A DNA stretch of 64,000 bases from Streptomyces uncialis (lineage in GTDB: Bacteria; Actinomycetota; Actinomycetes; Streptomycetales; Streptomycetaceae). This document shows, piece by piece, positions 25,002-32,767 of this stretch. Where the stretch lies: positions 1,488,001-1,552,000 of the forward strand of contig NZ_CP109583.1 in NCBI RefSeq assembly GCF_036250755.1. The letters run 5' to 3'. Below the pieces are notes generated by a model. That model was not told where the DNA came from. It made no database searches and was given only the letters and a program-made list of their open reading frames with translations. Every line of letters starts with the position of its first letter. The stretch's first letter is position 1. The translations under genes were made by a program, and so were the position numbers.

Positions 25002-26335
25002 GGGGCGGACTCCCGACGCTGACGCGTACGGCGGTCCCGGACGGCCCAGTGGCAGGCGACCGCGCCCGCCACCGCGAACTCCGCAGCGACGAGCAGCCAG
25101 CCGGTGCCGTACCGGTCGCCCTGCGCGAGGGTTCCGAACAGCGGCGGGCCCCAGGCGAATCCGGCGAAGAACCCCGCCGCGACGAGCGCCGAGTCCTGGC
25201 CCGCCCGGCCGGGCGCGGCCCGCTGCATCACGAGCACCATCGTGACGGCGTTGGCGGACACCGCGAACACACCGACCGCGACGGCACCGGCCCACACCAG
25301 CGGCGCGGCGGTGACCGCCGCCGCCAGCAGCAGCGCGGCCGGCACGGCGCCGGTCGCGAGCCAGCCCGGCAGCCACTCGGCGCGGCCGGGCCGCGCGGCC
25401 TTCGCCCAGCCCACCCGGCCGACGATCCCCGTCGCACCCAGCACCGCGACGAGGGCACCGGCGGCGGTCGGGGCCAGCCCCAGCCGCTGGGCCCCGAACA
25501 GCGCGAGATAGGTGTTCACCGAGGCGATCCCGGCACCCAGGAACAGCGAGAACACCGCGAGGGGCACCACAGGCCCGCCCGGCACCGGTACGGCTCCCCC
25601 GGGAACGGCGGGAGCAGCGGGGGCGGTAGGAGCGGTAGGGGCGGTAGGTGCTGCCGGGGCCGCTGAAGCCGTGGTGCCGGGCCGCACCGCCTCACGTACA
25701 GGAGATTCGGGGGCCGTCGGGTCGGGGGGCAGGGCGCGGGACGCCCAGAGCGCGGTCAGCAGCGCGACGCCCGCCGCCGTCCACACCGCGCCCCGCCAGC
25801 CGAGTCCGCCCGCGAGCGCGGCGAGGGGCAACCCGGCGGCGAAGGCGCCGAGTTGCACGCCGGACTGCTTCATCCCGGTGACCGCGCCGCGCCGCGCGGG
25901 CGCGACCGCCGCCAGGACGGCCTTGTTGGTGGCCGGATTGGCCAGTGCCTGCGGAATCCCGCCGAGCGCGACCGCGCCCAGCAGCATCCCGGCACCGGGC
26001 GCCGCGCCGATGAGGGCGAGCGCTGCGGCGGAGACGACCAGCAGGGCGACGAGGGAACGCCGCGGGCCGATCCGGTCGACGATCCGCCCGCCCGCCGGGG
26101 ACAGCACGGCGGCGGTAACGAAGCCGATCGTCGTGGTCAGCCCCAGCAGCGTGGGCGACAGGCCCAAGTCGTCCACCAGGCGCGGGCCGAGCGCTCCGAT
26201 CAGGAACAGCTGGAGCATCGAGAAGGCCATGGCGCAGGTGAGCAGCGCGGTGAGCCGCCGCTCCGCCCGACTGCCCGCCCGGCCGTCCGCCCCTGGTGGC
26301 GTCGTCGTTCCCGCAGACTCGCGCCCCGCCCCCAC
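24998..26335 (-). CDS. Major facilitator superfamily transporter
   Basis: 445 residues from GTG 26335, preceded by GGGGAG five bases away; a longer in-frame reading exists but lacks a ribosome site. Twelve hydrophobic segments in two groups of six; between helices 2 and 3 the motif is GRIVDRIGPRRS, the MFS A-motif. The central loop is long and Ala/Thr/Pro-rich (APTAPTAPTAPAAPA). The domain resembles the CynX/NarK-like and YfcJ-like branches that import organic anions. Coupling to the GH88-like gene suggests a sugar-acid or oligosaccharide substrate, but sugar-type MFS motifs are not obvious. Confidence 0.87.
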   Translation of the reverse strand: MGAGRESAGTTTPPGADGRAGSRAERRLTALLTCAMAFSMLQLFLIGALGPRLVDDLGLSPTLLGLTTTIGFVTAAVLSPAGGRIVDRIGPRRSLVALLVVSAAALALIGAAPGAGMLLGAVALGGIPQALANPATNKAVLAAVAPARRGAVTGMKQSGVQLGAFAAGLPLAALAGGLGWRGAVWTAAGVALLTALWASRALPPDPTAPESPVREAVRPGTTASAAPAAPTAPTAPTAPAAPAVPGGAVPVPGGPVVPLAVFSLFLGAGIASVNTYLALFGAQRLGLAPTAAGALVAVLGATGIVGRVGWAKAARPGRAEWLPGWLATGAVPAALLLAAAVTAAPLVWAGAVAVGVFAVSANAVTMVLVMQRAAPGRAGQDSALVAAGFFAGFAWGPPLFGTLAQGDRYGTGWLLVAAEFAVAGAVACHWAVRDRRTRQRRESAP

Positions 26336-26536
26336 GAACCACTCCCCTTCACGCGGTCCCGGTTGCGGGACAGGGAGTCGGTCGGCCGAAAGGGCCGTCG
26401 GGTTCCCCGCGTTCACTGTGTTCCACGCCACACCGGAGCGCGGCGTTCCGGGACGGGTACGGAGGAATCACGGCAACCACACCGATAGCACGGACCCCGT
26501 GCGCGAACCGAACGCTGGTGCGAGGATGGGCCACCC

Positions 26537-27334
26537 ATGACACCGGGCCGCTGCTGTCGAGTCGTACGGGCTGCGATGTTCGCAGCCGTCTGTGTGCTGC
26601 TCGCGGCCACCGGTCACATCCTCATGTCGGGTGCCGCGGTGCCCTGGTGGGCGATGGCCGCCGCGTTCGGCGGTACGGCCGGGGCCGGTTGGGCGCTCGC
26701 CGGGCGGGAACGCGGGCTGCTCGCGGTCACCGGGGCGGCGGTCGGCGTCCAGGCCGCGCTCCACGCCGGGTTCTCCCTCGTCCAGTCCGCCGTCCATCCG
26801 GCCGTGTCGGCCGGGACCTCGCTGACCCAGCAGTGTGCCGTGTACCTGACGTGCGGAAGCGGTACGGCGGCGGGACCGTCGCCGTCCGCCGCCGCGCGGG
26901 TCATGGCCGGGCCGGCCGCCGGACCGGTCTTCCCGACGGCGCGGCATGTCACCGGCGGCGCCGAGGCCCACGCCCACCACGCGCACCACGCCGCCCCTAT
27001 GACGGACACCGCTGCTGCCGTACCCACCGCGAGCGCGCCGGGCGGCCACGACATGCTCGGTATGTCACCGGCCGGGATGCTCATCGCGCACCTCGTGGCG
27101 GCGGTGCTCGCCGGGCTGTGGCTGGCGTACGGCGAGCGGGCGGTGTTCCGGCTGCTGCGCTCCCTCGCGGGCCGGCTGCGGGCGCCCCTGCGGCTGCTCC
27201 TCGCGACGGCGCCGGTCCCCCGGCGGCCCCGGCTCCGGGTACGCCGCGCCCGCCGGGTGCGCGCGCCCCGGCGGCTGTTCCTCGTGCACGCCATCACCTC
27301 AAGGGGTCCGCCGACGGCGACCGCTGTCCTCTGA
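26537..27334 (+). CDS. His-rich integral membrane protein, unknown function
   Basis: 265 residues. Helices: AAMFAAVCVLLAATGHILMS, WWAMAAAFGGTAGAGWALA and LLAVTGAAVGVQAALHAGF, then a loop with AEAHAHHAHHA and GGHDMLGMSP, then one more helix (LIAHLVAAVLAGLWLAYG) and a strongly basic tail. The His/Met loop would suit copper or another soft metal on the outer face. Related proteins in streptomycetes, as far as I recall, lie near copper-trafficking proteins, but none is next to it here. An ECF sigma gene follows on the same strand after 337 bases. I assign no function. Confidence 0.65.
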   Translation: MTPGRCCRVVRAAMFAAVCVLLAATGHILMSGAAVPWWAMAAAFGGTAGAGWALAGRERGLLAVTGAAVGVQAALHAGFSLVQSAVHPAVSAGTSLTQQCAVYLTCGSGTAAGPSPSAAARVMAGPAAGPVFPTARHVTGGAEAHAHHAHHAAPMTDTAAAVPTASAPGGHDMLGMSPAGMLIAHLVAAVLAGLWLAYGERAVFRLLRSLAGRLRAPLRLLLATAPVPRRPRLRVRRARRVRAPRRLFLVHAITSRGPPTATAVL

Positions 27335-27671
27335 CAGCCGGCTCCCCGAGCGCGCGACGGCGTCCACGCCCGCGCCTCGGACCTCGGCCTGCCCCGGGGG
27401 ACTGCCGTCGAAAGGGTGCCCACCCGAAGCCGGGCACGGCGCTCCCGCCGAGCCTGGACGGCCCGGGAGGCACCCCGCACCGCGTTGCCGGAGTCACCGA
27501 GTACGCCCGGGCAAGTCCGCGCGTACGAGGGCGACTCCCCGTCCCGCGGCGTGCCGCGCCGGACGCCGTTCGCGGCCCGGCGCCACTCGACGACAGCCCC
27601 TGGCCACGGACCGCAACCGTCACCGGCCCGCCCCCACGCGGCGCCGGACACACGCGCACCCAAAGGACCTT
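27335..27671. other. Intergenic region before the sigma-factor gene
   Basis: No gene or clear hairpin seen. AAAGGA at 27662-27667 is the ribosome site of the sigma gene; no promoter matching a known consensus stands out. Confidence 0.5.
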
Positions 27672-28436
27672 GTGGCGATGATCCCTGCCCCGACCCCCCG
27701 ACGACAGTCCTCCGACCTTCGCAAGCCCGTCCGGCACACCCCGCAGTCCGATGCCGTGGTGACCCGGCTGGCGCTCGACGCCCGGGACGGCGACCCCGAG
27801 CGGACCGACCGGTTCGTCCGCGCGCTCCACCGGGACGTATGGCGCTATGTGGCGTACCTCAGCGCCGATCCGCAGGCCGCCGACGACCTCACCCAGGACG
27901 TGTTCCTGCGCGCGCTGGTCGCCCTGCGCAGGTTCGAGGGCCGCTCCTCGGCCCGTACCTGGCTGCTGTCCATCGCCCGCCGAACCGTGGTCGACAGCCT
28001 GCGGCACGCCGCCGCCCGGCCCCGGCTGTCGGACCGGCACGACTGGCAGGACGCCGCGGAGGCCGCCCAGCCGTACGGTGTCCCCGGCTTCGAGGACGGC
28101 GTCGCCCTCGCGGAACTCCTGGCGGCGATCCCTGCGGAGCGCCGGGAGGCCTTCGTCCTCACCCAGCTGTTCGGCCTGCCGTACGCCGAGGCCGCCGAAG
28201 CCATCGGCTGTCCCATAGGGACCGTCCGCTCCCGGGTGGCCCGCGCCCGGTCGTCGCTGATCGCCCTGCTGACGGACGCGGAGACGCCTGCCCCGGCCCC
28301 GCAGGACGCCCCGCCGCCCCCTCAGGACCGCCCGAACCGTCCGAACCGGCAGGACCGTTCGGACCGCGCACGCGACCGGGCCCGGCATACGCGCCCGGCC
28401 GTCCGTACGTGGGCACCGGTGGCGGTTTCCGGCTGA
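27672..28436 (+). CDS. ECF (group 4) RNA polymerase sigma factor
   Basis: 254 residues from GTG 27672, or 252 from ATG 27678, which fits the AAAGGA spacing better. Region 2: RDVWRYVAYLSADPQAADDL then TQDVFLRALVALRRFEG; region 4: LPYAEAAEAIGCPIGTVRSRVARARSSL. No anti-sigma gene with a ZAS zinc motif follows, unlike most family members. A Pro/Arg-rich tail of about 60 residues after region 4 may take over a regulatory role. The upstream His-rich membrane protein is the only candidate partner in the neighbourhood. The gene ends at a strong terminator. Confidence 0.87.
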   Translation: MAMIPAPTPRRQSSDLRKPVRHTPQSDAVVTRLALDARDGDPERTDRFVRALHRDVWRYVAYLSADPQAADDLTQDVFLRALVALRRFEGRSSARTWLLSIARRTVVDSLRHAAARPRLSDRHDWQDAAEAAQPYGVPGFEDGVALAELLAAIPAERREAFVLTQLFGLPYAEAAEAIGCPIGTVRSRVARARSSLIALLTDAETPAPAPQDAPPPPQDRPNRPNRQDRSDRARDRARHTRPAVRTWAPVAVSG

Positions 28437-28476
28437 CCCGGCCGGCCCGCCGCGCCCGGCCGGCCCGGGTCACCTA

Positions 28477-28508
28477 GCGGGGCGGGCACCGCCGGGTGCC
28501 CGCCCCGC
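28477..28508. terminator. Bidirectional terminator between sigma factor and GNAT genes
   Basis: Perfect 14-bp stem with a four-base loop; a second imperfect hairpin lies just before it at 28435-28473. The two flanking genes converge here. Confidence 0.82.
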
Positions 28509-28558
28509 GCCTCGTCCCGGGGGCTTCGCGTGGGTCTCCGGCGTTCCGCGGCCCGGCG

Positions 28559-29068
28559 TCAGAGCAGGTCGGTGCGAGGGTCGATGGCCCAGTGGTTGGA
28601 TCGCAGGAGCCGATCGGCGAAGGGCACGTCCTCCTCGCCCAGGAATCTGAATCCGAGGGCGCGGCAGATTCCGTTGGAGGGGGGGTTGGTTGTCGCCGGA
28701 AAGGCATGGATGAGGCCCCACCGGCCGTCGGTGCGGGCCAGTTCGAGCAGCGAGCGGGCGGCCCGCTTGCCGAGTGACCGGCCTTGGAACTCCGGCAGCA
28801 CCATCCAGCCGATCTCGGAGAAGCTCCCGGCGTCGCTGTCGTGGGGCCACAAGGTCACGAGTCCCGCGACCACCGTCGGCTCGGCCTCGTCGGGCACGAT
28901 CATCTTGGTCCAGTCGGTGCCCTCCTCTGTCCGCTGCACATCACGCCGGACCTTCGCCTCGATGCCGTCGCGCGGCAACGGGCCGCCCAGCTCGGCCATC
29001 ATGACCGGGTCGCATCGCATCCGGACGTAGGCATCGAGGTCGCCGTACTCGACATCACGCAGCAGCAC
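28559..29068 (-). CDS. GNAT family N-acetyltransferase
   Basis: 169 residues from GTG 29068, chosen for the GAGAGGAG eight bases upstream; ATGs at 29101 and 29104 would add 11-12 residues. The acetyl-CoA loop is clear in LPEFQGRSLGKRAARSLLELA (Q/R-x-x-G-x-G/A type), preceded by the beta-4 strand FSEIGWMVL and followed by AFPATTNPPSNGICRALGF, the usual N-x-x-S-x-x-x-x-x-x-x-GF element. The RimJ/RimL-like layout suggests acetylation of a small molecule or a protein amino group. Target unknown. It lies 121 bases downstream of the oxidoreductase fusion and may be cotranscribed with it. Confidence 0.85.
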   Translation of the reverse strand: MLLRDVEYGDLDAYVRMRCDPVMMAELGGPLPRDGIEAKVRRDVQRTEEGTDWTKMIVPDEAEPTVVAGLVTLWPHDSDAGSFSEIGWMVLPEFQGRSLGKRAARSLLELARTDGRWGLIHAFPATTNPPSNGICRALGFRFLGEEDVPFADRLLRSNHWAIDPRTDLL

Positions 29069-29189
29069 CCGTGTCACTCCTCTCACTGGGGACCTCGCCA
29101 TCATGGCAGGCGCGGGCGGCCCGCCCGGCGGCGGACGCCCCCTGCCACCGGACAGCGGTGCCGACGCGGACGCCGGACGTCCGGGCAGG

Positions 29190-31445
29190 TCAGGAAGAGA
29201 CCGGTTCGATGGGGAAGTTGGTGCGGAAGACGTGGTCGGGGTCGTAGTGCGCCTTGATCCCGCGCAGCCGCTCCAGGGTCGCGGGTGGGAAGGCGCGGGT
29301 GAGGGCCGTGCCGTGGTCGTGGGTCTCGAAGCTGAGGTACAGGGCGTCGGCGCCGAGGCGGTCCCAGGCGGCGTTCCCCTCGGCGGCGCGGCTCTCGCGC
29401 AGGACGGCCGAGAGGGCGAAGTTCTGGGTGCGGTGGGCGTAGGCGGTGGCGTCGGCGGGGGTGTCGTTGACGGCTCCGCCGACCGCGCGGATCTGGGCGT
29501 ACGAGGTGAGCCCGTCCTCGAACATCCCGGCGAGGGCACGGGCGGTGTGCGGGTCGATGTGGTCGACCAGCGCCGATCGGCTGCGCTGGCGGGCCTGCCC
29601 CTGGTGGGAGGGCCGGGCGGGCGTCACGACGGCCGCGTAGGGCAGCAGATGGGCCCGCTGCTGGAGCACGGGGGCGAGTTCGAGGTAGGGCTGGAGGGCC
29701 TCGGCGGCCGCTTCGGTGTCGGCGCCCGCCCATACGGCGTAGGTCTGCGCGACGAAGCCGCCCTGTCTGCGCACCAGGGTGAGGAAGGGGGTCAGTTCGC
29801 GGGGTGCGTCCTCGGTGGTGCTCCCCCATGCCGAGAGGAACTCCGCCAGATCGGTGACCTCGTGGGCGAACAACGCGAAGACCACGTCGGCGAGTTCGGT
29901 GGCCTCGATGTCGAGCGAGGTGACGACGCCCATGTTGCCGCCCGCGCCGCGCAGCGCCCAGAAGAGGTCCGGGTGGTGGTCGGCGTCGGCGTGGACGGTG
30001 GTGCCGTCGGCGAGGACGACCTCGGCGCCGCGCACCCGGTCGACGGTCAGTCCGAAGGACCGGGCGAGCAGGCCGATGCCTGCGGTGGTCGCCAGTCCGC
30101 CGACCCCCACGTCACCGGAGTCCCCGGAGCTGATGGCGAGGGAGTGCGGGGCGAGGGCGGCGGCGACATCGCCCCAGCGGGCGCCCGCCCCGACCCGGAC
30201 CAGGCGGCGGGCCCGGTCGACGACCTCGACACCGTCCAGGGCGCCCAGGTCGATGACGATCCCGCCGTCGTTGGTGGAGCGTCCGCTGATGCCGTGGCCG
30301 CCGCTGCGGACCGTGAGAGGTACGTCCTGGGCACGGGCCCAGCCGAGGGCTTCGGCGACCTGTGGTGTGCCCTGCGGGCGCAGGACGAGGCCGGGCGAGC
30401 CGGGCCACACATAGCTGGAGCGGAGCCCTTCGTACGAGTGGTCGCCGGGTTCCACGGCCCGGCCCGCGAGCGCCGGGGGCACACCGTCGTAGTCGATGCC
30501 CCCGTGGCGCCGGGCCAGTGCGGCGGCGGGCCGGACCCGGCCGCCCGGGGTGCCGGCGGCGGTGCGTTCGGCGGCGGCGGCCTCCCGCAGCGCGGGGGCG
30601 ACCTCCTCGCCGAAGACGGCGAGGGTGCCGGGGTCGTCGGACCCCAGGATGAAGGTGCTGACGCCGTCCTCCAGGACCAGGCGCAGCAGCAGGTCGATCC
30701 ACTGGGCGGGCGGTCCCTGGAAGGGTTCGGCGGAGGTGCCGAAGGCGCCGTTGATGTTGAGCAGCCGGGTGATCTCGCGGGGGTCGCGTCCGTGGGCGGC
30801 GGCCTCCTCGTCGATGATCGCGTTGCCCTCGGCGAGGCTGGGGGACTTCAGCATGGACCAGCTGGGCAGCCAGCCGTCGCCCTTGGCGGCGACCAGCCGC
30901 AGCATGCGGGGCTTGTACGCGCCGAGCCAGATCGGTACGTCATGGGCCGGGGCGGGGCCGCGTTTGGCTCCGTCGGCGGTGTGGAAGTCGCCGCGTATCC
31001 GCAGGGGTGTGCGGTCGTCGGCGGCCCAGATGCCGCGGATGATGTCGATGGCCTCGCCGAGCGCGGTGACGCTCTCACCGGGGGTGAGCACCCGGCCGCC
31101 CATCGCGCCGATGGCCTGCCAGAACGCGCCCGCGCCGAGCCCCAGGTCGATCCGGCCGCCGGACAGCAGGTCGAGTCCGGCCACCGAGCGGGCGAGGACG
31201 GCGGGGTTGCGCAGGGGGAGGTTGGTGACGTTGGCCGACAGATGGACCCGTTCGGTGCGGGCGGCGACCCAGCTCATCAGCGTCCACGCGTCCAGATGCG
31301 CGGGCTGGTAGGGGTGGTCCTGGAACGTCACCAGGTCGAGGCCGACGCGTTCCGAGTGGAGGGCGCGTTCCACGACGGCGTGCGGGTCGCGGTTGTCGGG
31401 GGTGAGGAACGACCCGAAGGTCAGGTCGTGCCCGTAGTCGGTCAT
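29190..31445 (-). CDS. Fusion of LLM flavin/F420-dependent oxidoreductase and BBE-type FAD oxidoreductase
   Basis: 751 residues; ATG 31445 with GGAGG six bases upstream. Residues 1 to about 300 form a bacterial-luciferase-like barrel: DLTFGSFLTPDNRDPH, LGLGAGAFWQAIGAMGG and VPIWLGAYKPRML. From about 340 to the end it is a PCMH/berberine-bridge-like FAD enzyme: RSGGHGISGRST holds the His used for covalent flavin in this family, VGVGGLATTAGIGLLAR follows, and YDPDHVFRTNFPI is the BBE C-terminal motif. The Cys that makes the second covalent bond in some members is not evident. One chain therefore carries two different flavin chemistries, possibly sequential oxidation and reduction of one substrate. 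The domain junction is Ala/Arg-rich without a frameshift. Confidence 0.88.
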   Translation of the reverse strand: MTDYGHDLTFGSFLTPDNRDPHAVVERALHSERVGLDLVTFQDHPYQPAHLDAWTLMSWVAARTERVHLSANVTNLPLRNPAVLARSVAGLDLLSGGRIDLGLGAGAFWQAIGAMGGRVLTPGESVTALGEAIDIIRGIWAADDRTPLRIRGDFHTADGAKRGPAPAHDVPIWLGAYKPRMLRLVAAKGDGWLPSWSMLKSPSLAEGNAIIDEEAAAHGRDPREITRLLNINGAFGTSAEPFQGPPAQWIDLLLRLVLEDGVSTFILGSDDPGTLAVFGEEVAPALREAAAAERTAAGTPGGRVRPAAALARRHGGIDYDGVPPALAGRAVEPGDHSYEGLRSSYVWPGSPGLVLRPQGTPQVAEALGWARAQDVPLTVRSGGHGISGRSTNDGGIVIDLGALDGVEVVDRARRLVRVGAGARWGDVAAALAPHSLAISSGDSGDVGVGGLATTAGIGLLARSFGLTVDRVRGAEVVLADGTTVHADADHHPDLFWALRGAGGNMGVVTSLDIEATELADVVFALFAHEVTDLAEFLSAWGSTTEDAPRELTPFLTLVRRQGGFVAQTYAVWAGADTEAAAEALQPYLELAPVLQQRAHLLPYAAVVTPARPSHQGQARQRSRSALVDHIDPHTARALAGMFEDGLTSYAQIRAVGGAVNDTPADATAYAHRTQNFALSAVLRESRAAEGNAAWDRLGADALYLSFETHDHGTALTRAFPPATLERLRGIKAHYDPDHVFRTNFPIEPVSS

Positions 31446-31931
31446 CGCGGCCTCCGCAGACGGAACGGTCCGAGTAGGAAGTTTACTGTTCAACCATAAC
31501 GTCGGACATGATCCCCCTCTTCCCGGCACCACCCAAGACGCCCCGGCACCGGCTCTCCGGCTCCGGCACCACCCACGGCGCCCCCGATCCGCCACCACTC
31601 AAGACGCCCCCAGCACCGCTCCGGCACCATCCCCAACACCTCCCGGCACCGACTCCGGCGCCACCCCCGCCGCTCCCCAACACCGTCCCTGACGCGCTCC
31701 GGCACCACCCGACACCTCCCGGCACCGCCTCCGGGGCGGCACAGGACCCCACCCGCGGCGCCACGCAGGGCACCCCGCCCCCGGCCGCCCAGCCCGACCG
31801 GCACACCGGACGGGGCGCCGTCGCCGCACGGCCACCCCCGCCCCGACAGCACCAGCAGCGCGGCACCGCCAGGGCGGCGGACCGGCACCCGGCTCAGCGG
31901 CAGGGACCTCTCGACGGACCGGCACCCGGAC
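31446..31931. other. Low-complexity intergenic region with CGGCACC-type repeats
   Basis: 486 bases with no believable gene. A less GC-rich stretch at 31478-31500 probably holds the promoter of the minus-strand fusion gene. The rest repeats CGGCACC about nine times at irregular 15-40-base intervals. A near-exact 22-base direct repeat occurs at 31879-31900 and 31916-31938, the second copy reaching into the end of the NUDIX gene. Reading frames here are low-complexity and not counted as genes. Confidence 0.65.
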
Positions 31932-32651
31932 TCAGCGGCCCGAACCCCCCGGCGGGCGCAGCATCGGCGGCATGAGGGCGGTCGCGGGCCCCGCACGGAA
32001 GAGCGCGGCGGGTCTGCCGCCCGCGGAGGCCCGGCGGCGGCCGGTCGGGGCCAGGAAGCCTTCGGCGTCGGTCACCTTGCGGTGGAAGTTCGGGCGGTCC
32101 AGGCTGACGCCCCAGACGGCCTCGAACACCTCACGGAGCTCACTGACGGTGAACTCGGGCGGGCAGAAGCTGGTCGCGATGGTGGTGAACTGGAGCTTGG
32201 TGCGGGCCTGATCGACCGCGTCCCGCAGGATCCGGCCGTGGTCGAACGCCAGCCCTTCGGGGTCGTCGAGGAGTTCGTCCACCGGGCGCCAGACCGCGGC
32301 CCTGGCGTCCGATCCGGCGGTGGGCACGGGCAGGTCGGGCGCGATGGCGAGGTAGGAGCAGGTGACGATCCGCTGGTCCCGGGGATCGCGGTCCGGCGCG
32401 GAGTAGACCCCGACCTGTTCGAGGTGGAACCGCTCGGCGTCGAGACCCGTTTCCTCCCGCAGCTCCCGGACCGCGGTGCCGTCGAGCGTCTCCGCGCCGC
32501 GCAGGAACCCCCCGGGCAGCGCCCATCTCCCCAGGAAGGGCACGGTCCCCCGCTCCACCAGCAGCACATGGAGGACACCGGCACGGATGGTGAGGATCAC
32601 CAGGTCGGCGGTGAGATGGACGAGCAGACGATCACGTCGTGTGGGGGTCAC
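31932..32651 (-). CDS. NUDIX-winged-helix transcriptional regulator (NrtR-like)
   Basis: 239 residues from GTG 32651. The NUDIX box is canonical: GGFLRGAETLDGTAVRELRE continues into EETGLD. The C-terminal third (SFCPPEFTVSELREVFEAVW, then NFHRKVTDAEGF) is the NrtR-type DNA-binding wing. NrtR proteins bind ADP-ribose or related nucleotides and repress NAD or sugar genes. No ribosome site precedes the GTG, but TTATTG-N17-TAGTAT on this strand ends eight bases before it, so the mRNA is probably leaderless. An inverted repeat covers this promoter and the divergent Hsp70-island promoter, so it is the likely regulator of both. A TTG 11 codons upstream would destroy that promoter and is rejected. 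Confidence 0.83.
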   Translation of the reverse strand: MTPTRRDRLLVHLTADLVILTIRAGVLHVLLVERGTVPFLGRWALPGGFLRGAETLDGTAVRELREETGLDAERFHLEQVGVYSAPDRDPRDQRIVTCSYLAIAPDLPVPTAGSDARAAVWRPVDELLDDPEGLAFDHGRILRDAVDQARTKLQFTTIATSFCPPEFTVSELREVFEAVWGVSLDRPNFHRKVTDAEGFLAPTGRRRASAGGRPAALFRAGPATALMPPMLRPPGGSGR

Positions 32652-32665
32652 GGAACGGATACTAA

Positions 32666-32688
32666 CTAATTGTTGGATTGACAATAAG
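32666..32688. promoter_or_regulatory. Candidate operator shared by the NrtR-like gene and the Hsp70-dynamin island
   Basis: Inverted repeat CTAATTGT-N7-ACAATAAG with one mismatch between arms. It overlaps the -35 box of the rightward promoter and lies inside the leftward one, so one bound repressor could silence both. It stands out as AT-rich in a GC-rich genome. Confidence 0.6.
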
Positions 32689-32706
32689 CAGGGGCGGCAC
32701 TTAAGT
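32678..32706 (+). promoter_or_regulatory. Promoter of the Hsp70-dynamin-phosphorylase island
   Basis: TTGACA (32678-32683), a 17-base spacer, and TTAAGT (32701-32706). The -35 box is a full vegetative consensus. The first ATG is 62 bases downstream behind GGAG. Confidence 0.65.
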
Positions 32707-32767
32707 TCATTCTGACAAGAAGGGGGGCGGCCCTCTTCTCAGCGATCACCCGGGGGGCCGGAGTTCG

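Noticed and set aside
31483..31996. Small genes in the region between the fusion oxidoreductase and NUDIX genes
   Set aside because: All frames are low-complexity Gly/Arg/Pro or Pro/Thr sequence made by CGGCACC repeats, without ribosome sites.
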